From contig NZ_FVZN01000014.1 of assembly GCF_900168685.1 (NCBI RefSeq), positions 682,001 through 746,000 on the forward strand: a DNA stretch of 64,000 nt. Reading direction: 5' to 3'. Made by a program: the position numbers and the translations under genes. Shown here piece after piece: positions 8,948-17,968 of this stretch. This DNA comes from Solibacillus isronensis (lineage in GTDB: Bacteria; Bacillota; Bacilli; Bacillales_A; Planococcaceae). The notes under the pieces are model-generated. The model made no database searches, was not told the DNA's origin, and saw nothing but the letters and a program-made list of their open reading frames with translations. Every line of letters starts with the position of its first letter. Position 1 is the stretch's first letter.

Positions 8948-9145
8948 ATGGAAGTAAACCATAAACCATCAGTCAAACTTATTGGTGAGGACGGCAATAT
9001 CTTTTCCATCCTTGGGCGAGTGAGTAGGGCGCTAAAAGAAGCTGGAAAAGAAGAACAAGTTAAAGAAGTCAGTGAGCGGGTGATGGCATCCAGCTCCTAC
9101 GGTGAAGCCCTCCAAATCATCATGGAATATGTTGAGGTGGAGTGA
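8948..9145 (+). CDS. Small conserved phage/element protein
   Basis: 65 residues. The pattern VKLIGEDGNIFSILGRVSRALKEAG...EALQIIMEYVEV is familiar from accessory regions of Firmicutes prophages and conjugative elements, with no known function. ATG 8948 is preceded by GGAGG. Confidence 0.6.
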   Translation: MEVNHKPSVKLIGEDGNIFSILGRVSRALKEAGKEEQVKEVSERVMASSSYGEALQIIMEYVEVE

Positions 9146-9151
9146 TGAGGA

Positions 9152-9466
9152 ATGAAAGCATTGTTTGGAAGGAAAGTTAGTAATCTAGCGGAGTTGAAGG
9201 AAATCACGGAAGAAGCCATTAAGCAAGGACAACGAGGTCAAACATACATCGTAACCAAAGAAGTGGAGTTAGAGGATAAGGATTTTCATAACTTTGCAAA
9301 CGACTTCTTTGACGATCAGCCTTGGATCACTGAGGAAGACGGTGGAGTGAATCAGAATCGAGAGGCCTGCTGCATTAGAGTAGTGAATAAAGATACGGGT
9401 GAAAAAGTTTTAGTGAACAGCGAAGGTTATAGTTATCCAAGATACACAGCAATTGAAAACGATTAG
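9152..9466 (+). CDS. Hypothetical phage protein
   Basis: 104 residues, acidic, no recognised domain. The central FANDFFDDQPWITEEDGG segment and following CIRVVN...LVNSEGYSYPRY suggest a small alpha/beta protein. It shares the reading direction and close spacing (6 bases) with the previous gene. A T-rich stretch with two GGGCC blocks follows the stop and may act as a weak terminator. Confidence 0.55.
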   Translation: MKALFGRKVSNLAELKEITEEAIKQGQRGQTYIVTKEVELEDKDFHNFANDFFDDQPWITEEDGGVNQNREACCIRVVNKDTGEKVLVNSEGYSYPRYTAIEND

Positions 9467-9530
9467 ACTGGGGCCTTCTTGGGCCTTTTTCTATTGGTCT
9501 ATAAATATACGCATTTTGATCAGGAATGAC

Positions 9531-9583
9531 TTGCTATTACTTGTGTTTAGAGTGATATATGTACTACACCAAAACACAGGAGG
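9531..9583 (+). promoter_or_regulatory. Promoter with dyad, copy 1
   Basis: TTGCTA (9531-9536), 17 bases, GATATA (9554-9559). An interrupted inverted repeat TGTGTTT (9542-9548) / AAACACA (9572-9578) flanks the -10 box and runs into the AGGAGG of the next gene. Copy 2 at 10783 has the same plan, which supports a specific operator rather than chance. Confidence 0.6.
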
Positions 9584-9591
9584 TAGTAAAG

Positions 9592-10344
9592 ATGGATCGA
9601 AAAGTAATGGTCAAAAAGCTAGGAGAATTCTTAGGAGTGAAACCCAAGTACCTAAACGTTCCAACCTTTGCCTATGAAATTGTAACTGAGGATGAAACCT
9701 ACAATATCGATAGGCAGGGCACGATTACAAACTCAGCTGGAGAAGTAAAAACCTTTGAAGAAATAACTAATCCGCCAGAGCCTGAAGAAGAAACAGGTGA
9801 GGAACAGCCAGCGGTTCTTGATTTGGATGGGATTGATGTAACGCTCCCGCTTGAGGGTCACACCGGAAACACATTAAGAAATCTAGTAAACATGCTTTAT
9901 AGCAAACAGCACCTAATCTTGAAAGCATTTGAAACAACCCAGCAGCTGATGGATGAAACCTTCCCAGAGGATTTGAGTGGAAAAGAAATGAGTACATTTG
10001 AGGAGTTTAAGAAGGCACTTGATGAACTTGGAGTTGAGAGGGTCCCAGGCGTAGCTTTTGATTTTGAAAAAGAAACATTCACTATCAAACTAGCAGCGCA
10101 AAACTTGGATTCAGAGAAAATTGCAGCCTTTCAAGACCTCACCGCATTCATCAACAAAAATGCCAAGAAGCAAAAGCGAGCGACTTTCAAACGAGCTCAG
10201 GATGACAATCCGAAATATGCCTTTAGGACTTGGCTGATAAGACTCGGAATGAATGGCCCCGAGTACAAAACAACTAGAAAGGTGCTACTACAAAACCTTG
10301 AAGGAAGCGGAGCCTTTAGAAAGGTGAGTGAACCGAATGAATGA
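9592..10344 (+). CDS. Conserved element protein of unknown function
   Basis: 250 residues. Acidic proline-rich linker at about 60-75, helical C-terminal half ending in a basic region (NAKKQKRATFKRAQ, then YAFRTWLIRLGMNGPEYKTTRKVLLQNLEG). Relatives occur in accessory modules of Firmicutes mobile elements as far as I recall; no function is known. ATG 9592 follows AGGAGG at 8 bases; it lies downstream of the promoter-dyad described at 9531. Confidence 0.6.
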   Translation: MDRKVMVKKLGEFLGVKPKYLNVPTFAYEIVTEDETYNIDRQGTITNSAGEVKTFEEITNPPEPEEETGEEQPAVLDLDGIDVTLPLEGHTGNTLRNLVNMLYSKQHLILKAFETTQQLMDETFPEDLSGKEMSTFEEFKKALDELGVERVPGVAFDFEKETFTIKLAAQNLDSEKIAAFQDLTAFINKNAKKQKRATFKRAQDDNPKYAFRTWLIRLGMNGPEYKTTRKVLLQNLEGSGAFRKVSEPNE

Positions 10345-10576
10345 GCAAATCTACCAAGCAATGATTCAGGGACTTAAGGCAACCATCATTGAAAAAGAGG
10401 TCGTCCTTGGCGAAGCGGATGCTAAAGAAGGAGTCCTTACCATTCTCGACTTGCTAGAGGATCTGGACCAGTTTTGGAACAGTGAAGAGGATTTGGATCC
10501 AAACGCAAGGGCTCTTGAAATATTCATTCAGGAAACTAGAAAGAAGTACAGTTCTGAGGTGAAGCAAGATGGATAA
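10337..10576 (+). CDS. Small hypothetical protein
   Basis: 79 residues, acidic and mostly helical, no recognised domain. Overlaps the previous gene by 8 bases and the next by 8, so it belongs to one translational unit with them. ATG 10337 has AAGGTGAG upstream. Confidence 0.55.
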   Translation: MNEQIYQAMIQGLKATIIEKEVVLGEADAKEGVLTILDLLEDLDQFWNSEEDLDPNARALEIFIQETRKKYSSEVKQDG

Positions 10577-10781
10577 ATTTTTCTCACAAACACATTGTGA
10601 TCGCTGTGGCGGCAGCTTAAAAAGTGGACGGATTATGTCCATGTACAATACCGATTGCATTTGCTTAAACTGCAAAGATAAGGAATCCAGGCGGACTGAT
10701 TATGGTAAGGCGGTCGAAGCCGAACATAATGAGATTAAGAAGGGCAACTACAATTATAAGGGCATTAAAGGCGAGAATTAA
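10569..10781 (+). CDS. Small zinc-ribbon protein
   Basis: 70 residues with two CxxC pairs (CDRCGGSL and CLNCKDKE) separated by about 20 residues, the pattern of a zinc ribbon. Proteins with SGRIMSMYNTDCICLNCKDKE are common in Firmicutes plasmids, ICEs and prophages. Function unknown. Confidence 0.6.
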   Translation: MDKFFSQTHCDRCGGSLKSGRIMSMYNTDCICLNCKDKESRRTDYGKAVEAEHNEIKKGNYNYKGIKGEN

Positions 10782-10782
10782 C

Positions 10783-10832
10783 TTGATAATCCCTGTGTTT
10801 AGAGTGATGTATAGACATACAAAAACACAGGG
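10783..10832 (+). promoter_or_regulatory. Promoter with perfect 10-bp dyad, copy 2
   Basis: TTGATA (10783-10788), 17 bases, GATGTA (10806-10811). CCCTGTGTTT (10791-10800) and AAACACAGGG (10823-10832) form a perfect inverted repeat with 22 bases between, centred on the -10 box, so a dimeric repressor could cover the promoter. The right arm overlaps the ribosome site of the next gene. Confidence 0.6.
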
Positions 10833-10843
10833 AGGTTGTTTGA

Positions 10844-11059
10844 ATGACCAGAGATATGGTTCAGATGTTGCAAGGGAACGTTGATGCAGTGAAAGGGATG
10901 GAACTTTTACTTCAGCAAAAGCGGGATCTAGAAGCAGCGGGGTATCAAGAAAATGAAATGTATCTTTTGCCGGGAATGCTAGTCCTACAACTTGAAGATG
11001 GAGAAGTACGTTGGAAGGCTTTTGAAGGAGAATTCAAGATGGAAGTATGGAAGAAATAA
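10844..11059 (+). CDS. Small hypothetical protein
   Basis: 71 residues, no recognised domain; helical N-terminal half, then a beta-rich region (LLPGMLVLQLEDGEVRWKAF). It is the first gene after the copy-2 promoter and dyad. ATG 10844 follows AGGGAGG. A short stem with a T-rich tail (about 11075-11104) lies between it and the terminase genes. Confidence 0.5.
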   Translation: MTRDMVQMLQGNVDAVKGMELLLQQKRDLEAAGYQENEMYLLPGMLVLQLEDGEVRWKAFEGEFKMEVWKK

Positions 11060-11132
11060 GGGGATGTATCAATCGGAGTCTATCAGGAGGTAGGCTCTTT
11101 TCTTATGCCAAATTTGAAAGGAGGTGGCGCCT

Positions 11133-11615
11133 GTGGCTCAACGTGGAAGGAAACCAAAGCCTACTGCACTGAAAGCATTAGAAGGCAACCCAGGGAAGCG
11201 TGACCTGAATCAGAAAGAACCGAAACCTGAAAAGAAAGCACCAAGATGCCCATCTTGGCTGGAACCAGAAGCCAAGAAAGAGTGGCGAAGAATGGTCAAA
11301 CAACTAGAGCAATTAGGGATCCTGACTGAAGTGGATATGGCTGCCTTTGCGGGATATTGTCAAGCTTATGCAAGGTGGAAAGAGGCAGAAGAGTTTATCA
11401 CCAAGCATGGAACCATTGTCAAAACCCCTTCAGGATATTGGCAACAGGTGCCGCAGGTTTCCATTGCCCAGAGCTATTTAAAAATCATGAATAGGTTCTG
11501 TGAGCAGTTTGGATTAACTCCTTCATCACGTACTAGAATTGTGGCGGATAAACCAAGCGATGCAGAAGACCCAATGGAATTTATGCTCTTTCAAGGTGGT
11601 GGTAAGGGTGTATGA
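11133..11615 (+). CDS. Phage terminase small subunit, P27 family
   Basis: 160 residues. The N terminus QRGRKPKPTALKALEGNPGK and the core CPSWLEPEAKKEWRRM are characteristic of P27-family small terminases, which recognise the packaging site. GTG 11133 sits 8 bases after AAGGAGG; the GTG at 11124 overlaps that ribosome site and is less likely. Overlaps the large subunit by 8 bases. Confidence 0.9.
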   Translation: MAQRGRKPKPTALKALEGNPGKRDLNQKEPKPEKKAPRCPSWLEPEAKKEWRRMVKQLEQLGILTEVDMAAFAGYCQAYARWKEAEEFITKHGTIVKTPSGYWQQVPQVSIAQSYLKIMNRFCEQFGLTPSSRTRIVADKPSDAEDPMEFMLFQGGGKGV

Positions 11616-13152
11616 CGAGGAAAAGGCAAAGCATGCCGTTAACTTTATCAACTGCTTAAAACATACGAAAGGTCAGTGGCGTGGGGTTCCTTTTGACCTC
11701 CTACCTTGGCAGGACAAAATCATCCGAGATGTATTTGGAACAGTTAAGGAGAATGGCTACCGCCAATATAATACCGCTTATATCGAGATACCCAAGAAAA
11801 ATGGAAAAAGTGAAATTGCTGCTGCCGTAGCTTTATTAATGACTTGTGCTGACAATGAGTGGGGTGCGGAGGTTTATGGATGTGCTTCTGACCGGCAACA
11901 GGCCTCAATTGTTTTTGATGTTGCAGTAGAGATGGTGGATCAGTCACCAGCTCTTAGGAAAAGATTTAAGCCTGTTATGTCAATGAAACGGCTAGTCTAT
12001 AAACCTACGAATAGTTTCTATCAGGTGTTATCGGCTGAAGCTTATACAAAACATGGTCTGAATGTTCACTCGGTTGTCTTTGACGAATTGCATGCTCAGC
12101 CAAACCGAGAGTTGTTTGATGTTATGACAAAAGGTTCTGGGGATGCTCGACTGCAGCCGCTGTTCTTTTTAATCACGACTGCAGGTACTGATCGAAATTC
12201 TATTTGTTATGAAGTCCATCAAAAAGCGGTAGACATCATTGAGGGAAGAAAGATTGATCCTACTTTTTATCCAGTTATTTACGGTATCAAAGACGACGAT
12301 GATTGGACTAATGAAAAGAACTGGTATAAGGCCAATCCATCATTGGACCATACCATTGATATAGAGAAAGTAAGAAATGCGTTTATTAGTGCAAAAGAAA
12401 ATCCAGCGGAAGAAAACATCTTCAGGCAACTGCGGTTGAATCAATGGGTGAAGCAATCCACCCGCTGGATGCAAATGGAGAAATGGGATGCTTGTGATGA
12501 TTCAGTCGATCTTGATAGTCTCCGTGGAAGAGAATGTTTTGCTGGTCTGGACCTTTCAAGCACAACTGATATTACGGCTTTTGTGTTGGTTTTTCCACCA
12601 AGGACAGATGATGAAAAATTCATTGTTCTGCCTTACTTTTGGATACCAGATGAAAACTTGAAAGTAAGGGTAAGGCGTGACCATGTCCCTTATGACATTT
12701 GGGAACAGCAAGGATATATCAAGACGACAGAAGGAAATGTTGTTCATTACGGATTCATTGAGGCTTTCATTGAAGAACTAGGAATGAAGTACAACATTAA
12801 AGAAATTGCCTTTGACAGATGGGGCGCTGTACAGATGGTACAGAACCTTGAAGGCATGGGCTTTACTGTTGTTCCATTTGGACAAGGTTATAAAGATATG
12901 TCCCCGGCATCAAAAGAATTGATGAAAATAACCCTTGAGAAAAGAATCGTCCACGGTGGAAATCCAGTCTTAAGATGGATGATGGATAACATCTTTGTTA
13001 AAACCGATCCTGCAGGAAACATAAAGCCCGATAAAGAGAAAAGTACAGAACGTATTGATGGTGCTGTTGCTTTGATTATGGCACTGGACCGAGCGATTAG
13101 GAATGAAAATAGAGAAAGTGTTTATGATGGTCGAGGGATTTTAATCTTATAA
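11608..13152 (+). CDS. Phage terminase large subunit
   Basis: 514 residues. ATPase domain with Walker A-like IPKKNGKSE near residue 60 and Walker B VVFDELHAQ near 155; nuclease domain starts near DLSSTTDIT (about 314). It cuts and pumps DNA into the prohead together with the small subunit. The GTG at 11608 overlaps the small-subunit stop, the usual coupling; earlier in-frame starts would run through the small-subunit gene. Confidence 0.9.
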   Translation: MYDEEKAKHAVNFINCLKHTKGQWRGVPFDLLPWQDKIIRDVFGTVKENGYRQYNTAYIEIPKKNGKSEIAAAVALLMTCADNEWGAEVYGCASDRQQASIVFDVAVEMVDQSPALRKRFKPVMSMKRLVYKPTNSFYQVLSAEAYTKHGLNVHSVVFDELHAQPNRELFDVMTKGSGDARLQPLFFLITTAGTDRNSICYEVHQKAVDIIEGRKIDPTFYPVIYGIKDDDDWTNEKNWYKANPSLDHTIDIEKVRNAFISAKENPAEENIFRQLRLNQWVKQSTRWMQMEKWDACDDSVDLDSLRGRECFAGLDLSSTTDITAFVLVFPPRTDDEKFIVLPYFWIPDENLKVRVRRDHVPYDIWEQQGYIKTTEGNVVHYGFIEAFIEELGMKYNIKEIAFDRWGAVQMVQNLEGMGFTVVPFGQGYKDMSPASKELMKITLEKRIVHGGNPVLRWMMDNIFVKTDPAGNIKPDKEKSTERIDGAVALIMALDRAIRNENRESVYDGRGILIL

Positions 13153-13179
13153 ATCACAGCCATTTGAGGAGGTTTGTGA

Positions 13180-14403
13180 ATGAAAATACCACTTTTATCT
13201 AGACTATTTCAATCAAGAGATGGTCCAAAAAATAACTTTTTAGGAAGTACTTACAGCTTTTTCTTTGGTGGTACCACAAGTGGAAAAACAGTTAATGAAA
13301 GAACTGCGATGCAGACTACTGCCGTTTATGCTTGTGTGCGGATTCTAGCGGAGACCATCGCAAGTCTTCCGCTACATCTATACAGGTACACTGACAATGG
13401 GAAAGAAAAAGCAGTAGAAAACAGTTTATATTACAAGCTCCACGATGAGCCGAATGCCGAGATGACTTCGTTTGTGTTTAGGGAAACACTGATGAGTCAT
13501 CTTTTATTATGGGGAAATGCCTATGCACAGATCATTCGAGATGGCAGGGGCAATGTACTTTCGCTCTATCCTCTACTTCCAGACAGGATGGTAGTGGACA
13601 GAACTTCTACCGGGGAACTTTTCTATGAATATCGGAAAGACACGGGTTCGGTCATCCTTCGAAGGGAAGAAGTGCTTCATATTCCTGGGCTTGGCTTTGA
13701 TGGGCTGGTTGGTTATTCACCGATTGCAATGGCTAAAAATGCAATTGGAATGGCCCTAGCCACTGAAGAATATGGAGCAAAGTTCTTCGCTAATGGAGCA
13801 AACCCAGGTGGTGTATTAGAGCATCCGGGAGTTGTAAAGGATCCTTCAAAAATCCGAGAAAGCTGGAATGCGGTTTATCAAGGTAGTAGCAATGCACATC
13901 GGATTGCAGTCCTTGAAGAAGGGATGAAATTTCAAAGCATCGGCATTCCGCCAGAACAAGCACAGTTCTTGGAAACAAGAAAATTCCAAACGGAAGAGAT
14001 TTGTAGAATCTTTCGGGTCCCGCCGCACCTTGTCGCCAATTTAGATAAAGCAACTTTCAGTAATATAGAACACCAGTCTATTAGTTTCATTGATAACACC
14101 ATCATGCCCTGGGTGACAAGAATTGAACAGTCCATGAAGAAGGCTTTGTTAAGTGAAACCGATAAAAAAGAATTCTTTATTAAGTTTAATCTGAATGGAC
14201 GGCTCCGAGGAGATGCAGGTTCAAGAGCTCAATTCTATCAGATCATGCGGCAAAATGGGGTAATGTCGGCGAATGACATCCGTGAGCTAGAAGAGATGAA
14301 CTTAATCCCTGAAGAGCAGGGTGGATCGAAATATTTAGTGAACGGGAATTTTGTTGATATGTCAAAAGCGGGAGCATGGACAGAAAAGTATGAGGAGGGA
14401 TAA
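13180..14403 (+). CDS. Phage portal protein, HK97 type
   Basis: 407 residues. Recognised from AVYACVRILAETIASLPLHLYR at the N terminus and KFQTEEICRIFRVPPHLVANLD near residue 275, both typical of HK97-family portals. Forms the DNA gate at the capsid vertex. ATG 13180 with GAGGAGG. The protease gene starts 3 bases after its stop. Confidence 0.9.
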   Translation: MKIPLLSRLFQSRDGPKNNFLGSTYSFFFGGTTSGKTVNERTAMQTTAVYACVRILAETIASLPLHLYRYTDNGKEKAVENSLYYKLHDEPNAEMTSFVFRETLMSHLLLWGNAYAQIIRDGRGNVLSLYPLLPDRMVVDRTSTGELFYEYRKDTGSVILRREEVLHIPGLGFDGLVGYSPIAMAKNAIGMALATEEYGAKFFANGANPGGVLEHPGVVKDPSKIRESWNAVYQGSSNAHRIAVLEEGMKFQSIGIPPEQAQFLETRKFQTEEICRIFRVPPHLVANLDKATFSNIEHQSISFIDNTIMPWVTRIEQSMKKALLSETDKKEFFIKFNLNGRLRGDAGSRAQFYQIMRQNGVMSANDIRELEEMNLIPEEQGGSKYLVNGNFVDMSKAGAWTEKYEEG

Positions 14404-14406
14404 GCC

Positions 14407-15087
14407 ATGAAGAAGTTTTGGAATTGGGTCAAGAATGAAGACGGTAGGACACTTCATCTGGATGGAGTCATTGCTGAAGAATCATGGTTTGGGGATGAAG
14501 TAACTCCGAAGCAGTTTAAATCAGAACTAAACAATGATGGTGGGAATATCACTGTTTGGATCAATTCACCAGGTGGCGATGTTTTTGCAGCGAGTCAAAT
14601 TTACAACATGCTCATGGATTACAAAGGGGACGTAACAGTAAAGATTGACGGAATTGCCGCTAGTGCTGCCTCGGTCATCGCGATGGCGGGCGGGGAGGTT
14701 TACATGTCACCCGTCTCCATGATGATGATTCATAATCCAATGACCATCGCATTTGGAGATACAGCTGAAATGAAAAAAGCGATTCAGATGCTGAGTGAGG
14801 TCAAAGAAAGCATTATCAATGCTTACGAACTGAAGACAGGTCTTTCAAGGACTAAGCTCTCGCACATGATGGATGATGAAAGTTGGTTTAATTCCAAAAA
14901 GGCGGTGGAGCTTGGTTTTGCAGATGCGATTATGTTCCAAGAAGAAAGTAATCAAGACTCATCGGATGAAGGGATTATTTATAACAAAATGGCGGTTGTG
15001 AATTCCTTTTTACACAAACTGCCACAGAAGAAAACAGGAACTGATATCACCGTATTAGACAAGAGGCTAGACCTCTTGAAATATTAA
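14407..15087 (+). CDS. ClpP-like prohead maturation protease
   Basis: 226 residues, peptidase S14 fold. WINSPGGDVFAASQIYN is the oxyanion-side signature, the nucleophile serine is in IAASAASVIAMAG (about residue 85), and the histidine is in MMMIHNP (about 108). It trims the capsid protein during head maturation. Lies directly between portal and capsid genes, the standard position. Confidence 0.9.
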   Translation: MKKFWNWVKNEDGRTLHLDGVIAEESWFGDEVTPKQFKSELNNDGGNITVWINSPGGDVFAASQIYNMLMDYKGDVTVKIDGIAASAASVIAMAGGEVYMSPVSMMMIHNPMTIAFGDTAEMKKAIQMLSEVKESIINAYELKTGLSRTKLSHMMDDESWFNSKKAVELGFADAIMFQEESNQDSSDEGIIYNKMAVVNSFLHKLPQKKTGTDITVLDKRLDLLKY

Positions 15088-15100
15088 GGAGGAGATTTGG

Positions 15101-16294
15101 ATGAGTAAAGTATTAGAACTGCGTGAAAAGCGAGCAAAAGCATGGGAACAAACAAAAGCATTCCTTGATTCAAAACGTGGAGAAGATGGGATCCTTTCTG
15201 CCGAGGATACTTCTACATATGAAAAGATGGAGGCAGAAGTTGTAAATCTTGGGAAGGAGATTGACCGCTTGGAAAGACAGCAAGCCATCGATATAGAACT
15301 TTCCAAGCCGATTACTCAGCCGATTACTTCAAAGCCAACGGGTGCTGAAGGTCAAAAAACAGGGCGAGCTACAGATGAGTACAGGGAAGCGTTCTGGAAA
15401 TCAATGAGAAACAAAAGTAATTATGAAGTACAGAATGCCCTAAAGGTTGGAACGGATTCTGAGGGTGGATATCTTGCTCCAGATGAGTTTGAAAGAACTC
15501 TCATTGAATCGTTGGAAGAGGAAAATATCTTCCGGTCATTAGCCAAGGTCATTACTACTTCCTCAGGAGATCGTAAAATCCCGGTGGTTGCTTCAAAAGG
15601 AACCGCTTCATGGGTAGATGAAGAAGGATTGATTCCTGAATCAGATGATAGCTTTGGACAAGTTTCAATTGGAGCTTATAAATTAGCCACCATGATTAAG
15701 GTGTCCGAGGAACTTTTAAATGATAGTGTGTTTAATCTTGAAGCGTATATTGCAAAAGAATTTGCCAGACGGATTGGTGCCAAAGAAGAAGAAGCTTTCT
15801 TTGTTGGAGATGGTACCGGAAAACCGACTGGCATTTTTAATGCCACTGGTGGAGCAGAACTTGGCGTGACTGGAACTTCAGCAACCGCTGTTTCAGTGGA
15901 TGAGATTATGGACCTATTCTATTCCTTAAAATCGCCTTATCGCAAAAAGGCCATTTTTGTCATGAATGATGCGACTGTTAAATTGATGCGAAAGTTGAAA
16001 GATGGGAATGGTCAGTACCTATGGCAGCCTTCCATCCAAGCAGGTCAACCTGATACAATCCTAAATCGTCCAGTAAAAACCTCAGCCTATGTACCAACGG
16101 TTGAAGCTGGTGCGAAGACAATTGCTTTCGGCGACTTTGGATACTACTGGGTTGCTGATCGCCAGGGGCGTTCTTTCCAGCGATTAAATGAACTGTATGC
16201 GGCAACAGGCCAAGTTGGTTTTAAGGCAACACAACGGGTGGACGGAAAGTTAATTCTTCCTGAAGCAATCAAAGTACTTCAACAGAAAGCGTAG
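15101..16294 (+). CDS. Major capsid protein, HK97 family
   Basis: 397 residues. A helical, charged N-terminal region of about 95 residues resembles the delta (scaffold) domain removed by the protease. The shell part starts around ALKVGTDSEGGYLAPDEF and contains EEEAFFVGDGTGKPTGIFN, both family signatures. ATG 15101 with AAGGAGG. Confidence 0.92.
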   Translation: MSKVLELREKRAKAWEQTKAFLDSKRGEDGILSAEDTSTYEKMEAEVVNLGKEIDRLERQQAIDIELSKPITQPITSKPTGAEGQKTGRATDEYREAFWKSMRNKSNYEVQNALKVGTDSEGGYLAPDEFERTLIESLEEENIFRSLAKVITTSSGDRKIPVVASKGTASWVDEEGLIPESDDSFGQVSIGAYKLATMIKVSEELLNDSVFNLEAYIAKEFARRIGAKEEEAFFVGDGTGKPTGIFNATGGAELGVTGTSATAVSVDEIMDLFYSLKSPYRKKAIFVMNDATVKLMRKLKDGNGQYLWQPSIQAGQPDTILNRPVKTSAYVPTVEAGAKTIAFGDFGYYWVADRQGRSFQRLNELYAATGQVGFKATQRVDGKLILPEAIKVLQQKA

Positions 16295-16304
16295 GTGATA
16301 GTGA

Positions 16305-16526
16305 ATGAGTAATGTTAAGAACTATACCGAGCAAGGCGGAGAAAAAACAGTCATTGGCGGTTCACTAGATATTGTTGAGGGCGGTAAGTTGTTGTTTAAT
16401 GGCGCAGAAGCAAAGCCAGTCGTGAATCAAGCTGATAGTACAGCTGCAGATGTAGCCAGCCTGGTTACCGATTTTAACGCTCTGTTAGCAAAACTAAAAG
16501 CAGCTGGTCTGATGGATGCTGAATAA
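16305..16526 (+). CDS. Putative head fiber protein
   Basis: 73 residues, directly after the capsid gene. The arrangement QGGEKTVIGGSLDIVEGGKLLF followed by a helical ADVASLVTDFNALLAKLKAAGL matches the small head-fiber type found after capsid genes in Firmicutes siphoviruses. Likely decorates the capsid; identification rests on position and pattern. Confidence 0.65.
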   Translation: MSNVKNYTEQGGEKTVIGGSLDIVEGGKLLFNGAEAKPVVNQADSTAADVASLVTDFNALLAKLKAAGLMDAE

Positions 16527-16544
16527 TAAAGGGAGGAAGCAGTG

Positions 16545-16856
16545 ATGGATAAATTGTTATCAAAGGTAAAACAAAACCTAATTCTAAACCATGATGAAGA
16601 CGATGTTCTGCTTTCTGGATTCATCACTGCTGCTGTTTCCTATGCAGAAAGCTATCAAAAGAAACCCGATGGCTTTTACAATGAAAATCCCATGCATCCA
16701 ACTACTGAACAAGCTGTCATCATGCTGTCGTCTCACTTTTATGAAAGTCGAGATGGTAGTACTGGTGGCTTTTTTTCTGACAATGTAGAGGCGAGTAAAC
16801 AGGTTTGGAATGTGGTCAATATGCTCCTTCGATTGAATAAGGACGTGATCATATGA
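16545..16856 (+). CDS. Head-tail connector (gp6-like)
   Basis: 103 residues, helical, of the HK97 gp6-like adaptor type (AVSYAESYQKKPDG, then HPTTEQAVIMLSSHFYESRDG). Binds under the portal. ATG 16545 follows a GTG at 16542; GGGAGG is upstream. Overlaps the next gene by 4 bases. Confidence 0.75.
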   Translation: MDKLLSKVKQNLILNHDEDDVLLSGFITAAVSYAESYQKKPDGFYNENPMHPTTEQAVIMLSSHFYESRDGSTGGFFSDNVEASKQVWNVVNMLLRLNKDVII

Positions 16857-17188
16857 GTTTGGGAAAAATGAATGTCCTGATTGAAATCTTCAGCACTGTA
16901 TCTGTTAAAGATGACGAGGGGTTTGCCGCCGAGGAGGAACAACTTTTAGCTTCCATGAGGGCCTATAAAGAAAATCGTCATGGGAGTGAAGCTTGGAAAA
17001 ACCGAGCTAGTTTCTCTGAGGCTAGCTCTCTTTTTCGTTTTAGAAGACCTCGGGGATTCGAGCTAACCACGGATTTAGTCATTGGCTGTAAGGGTGAACG
17101 TTACAACATATTAAGTGTAGAAGATATCAAAGAGCGAGGCATGTATGTAGAAGTGTTAGCTGAAAAAATAACAGGCTCAAAGGGGTGA
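16853..17188 (+). CDS. Head closure / head-tail adaptor protein
   Basis: 111 residues, beta-rich, in the position and size of SPP1 gp16-like head closure proteins (MRAYKENRHGSEAW, and later CKGERYNILSVEDIKERGMYVEVLAEK near the end). Seals the DNA-filled head before tail attachment. Confidence 0.75.
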   Translation: MSLGKMNVLIEIFSTVSVKDDEGFAAEEEQLLASMRAYKENRHGSEAWKNRASFSEASSLFRFRRPRGFELTTDLVIGCKGERYNILSVEDIKERGMYVEVLAEKITGSKG

Positions 17189-17192
17189 GGTT

Positions 17193-17627
17193 ATGGCAAG
17201 AGCAGCAGTAAAAATGCCGGATGACTTTCTAGAAAGAATCGCTAAATTAAACAGTCACTTTGATGACATTGTTCCGAGAGTATTAGAAAAGGGAGCCGAA
17301 CCAGTTATTCAGAAAGCAAAAAGTAATCTAGCTGCCAGAATTGGGCAGGAAACAAAAGTACCTTCTCAATCTTCTGGTGAATTATTAGCATCACTTGAAA
17401 CGACAAAGGCGGTCCAAGATGCAAAAGGTGACTGGAACTTAAGAGTAGGCGTTCCTACAACCAGGGACAGCAAAGGGGTTTCGAACGCTTTGAAGGCAGC
17501 TGTATTGGAGTATGGGAAATCTGGCCAACCTCCTAGACCTTGGCTAAAACCTACAAAGTCTGCTACAAGAAAAGCCTGTACGGATGCGATGGAGAAAGCG
17601 CTGGATAGGGAGATTGAAAAACTATGA
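17193..17627 (+). CDS. HK97 gp10-like tail joining protein
   Basis: 144 residues. Helical N terminus, then the family features VLEYGKSGQPPRPWLKPT near the end. Connects head and tail. Overlaps the following gene by 4 bases. Confidence 0.8.
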   Translation: MARAAVKMPDDFLERIAKLNSHFDDIVPRVLEKGAEPVIQKAKSNLAARIGQETKVPSQSSGELLASLETTKAVQDAKGDWNLRVGVPTTRDSKGVSNALKAAVLEYGKSGQPPRPWLKPTKSATRKACTDAMEKALDREIEKL

Positions 17628-17968
17628 GTCTATTAAAAGACTTGAATAGCCTACTTGAACCTATAGGCATTCCCATTGAAACCGGTATTTTCTCAGGAAA
17701 ACCACCTAATGAGTATATCGTCATTACACCGATGTCAGACAGGTTGGACTTCTTTGCTGATAATCAAGCCCACTCTGTTATCGAGGAAGCACGGCTATCG
17801 CTTTTTACGAAAAAGAATTACCAGCCAATTAAAAAACAGCTTACAAAGATCCTGCTAAAAGCGGATATAACCATTACGGACAGGCAATATATCGGGTTTG
17901 AGGATGACACGAAATATCATCATTACGCCATTGATGTTATGAAAGAATATGAAATGGAGGAAAGTTAA
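17624..17968 (+). CDS. Tail completion protein (minor capsid/tail terminator type)
   Basis: 114 residues; small alpha/beta protein in the fixed position between the gp10-like protein and the major tail protein. The order GIPIETGIFSGKPPNEYIVITP fits tail terminator proteins. The stop is directly adjacent to the next start. Confidence 0.65.
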   Translation: MSLLKDLNSLLEPIGIPIETGIFSGKPPNEYIVITPMSDRLDFFADNQAHSVIEEARLSLFTKKNYQPIKKQLTKILLKADITITDRQYIGFEDDTKYHHYAIDVMKEYEMEES

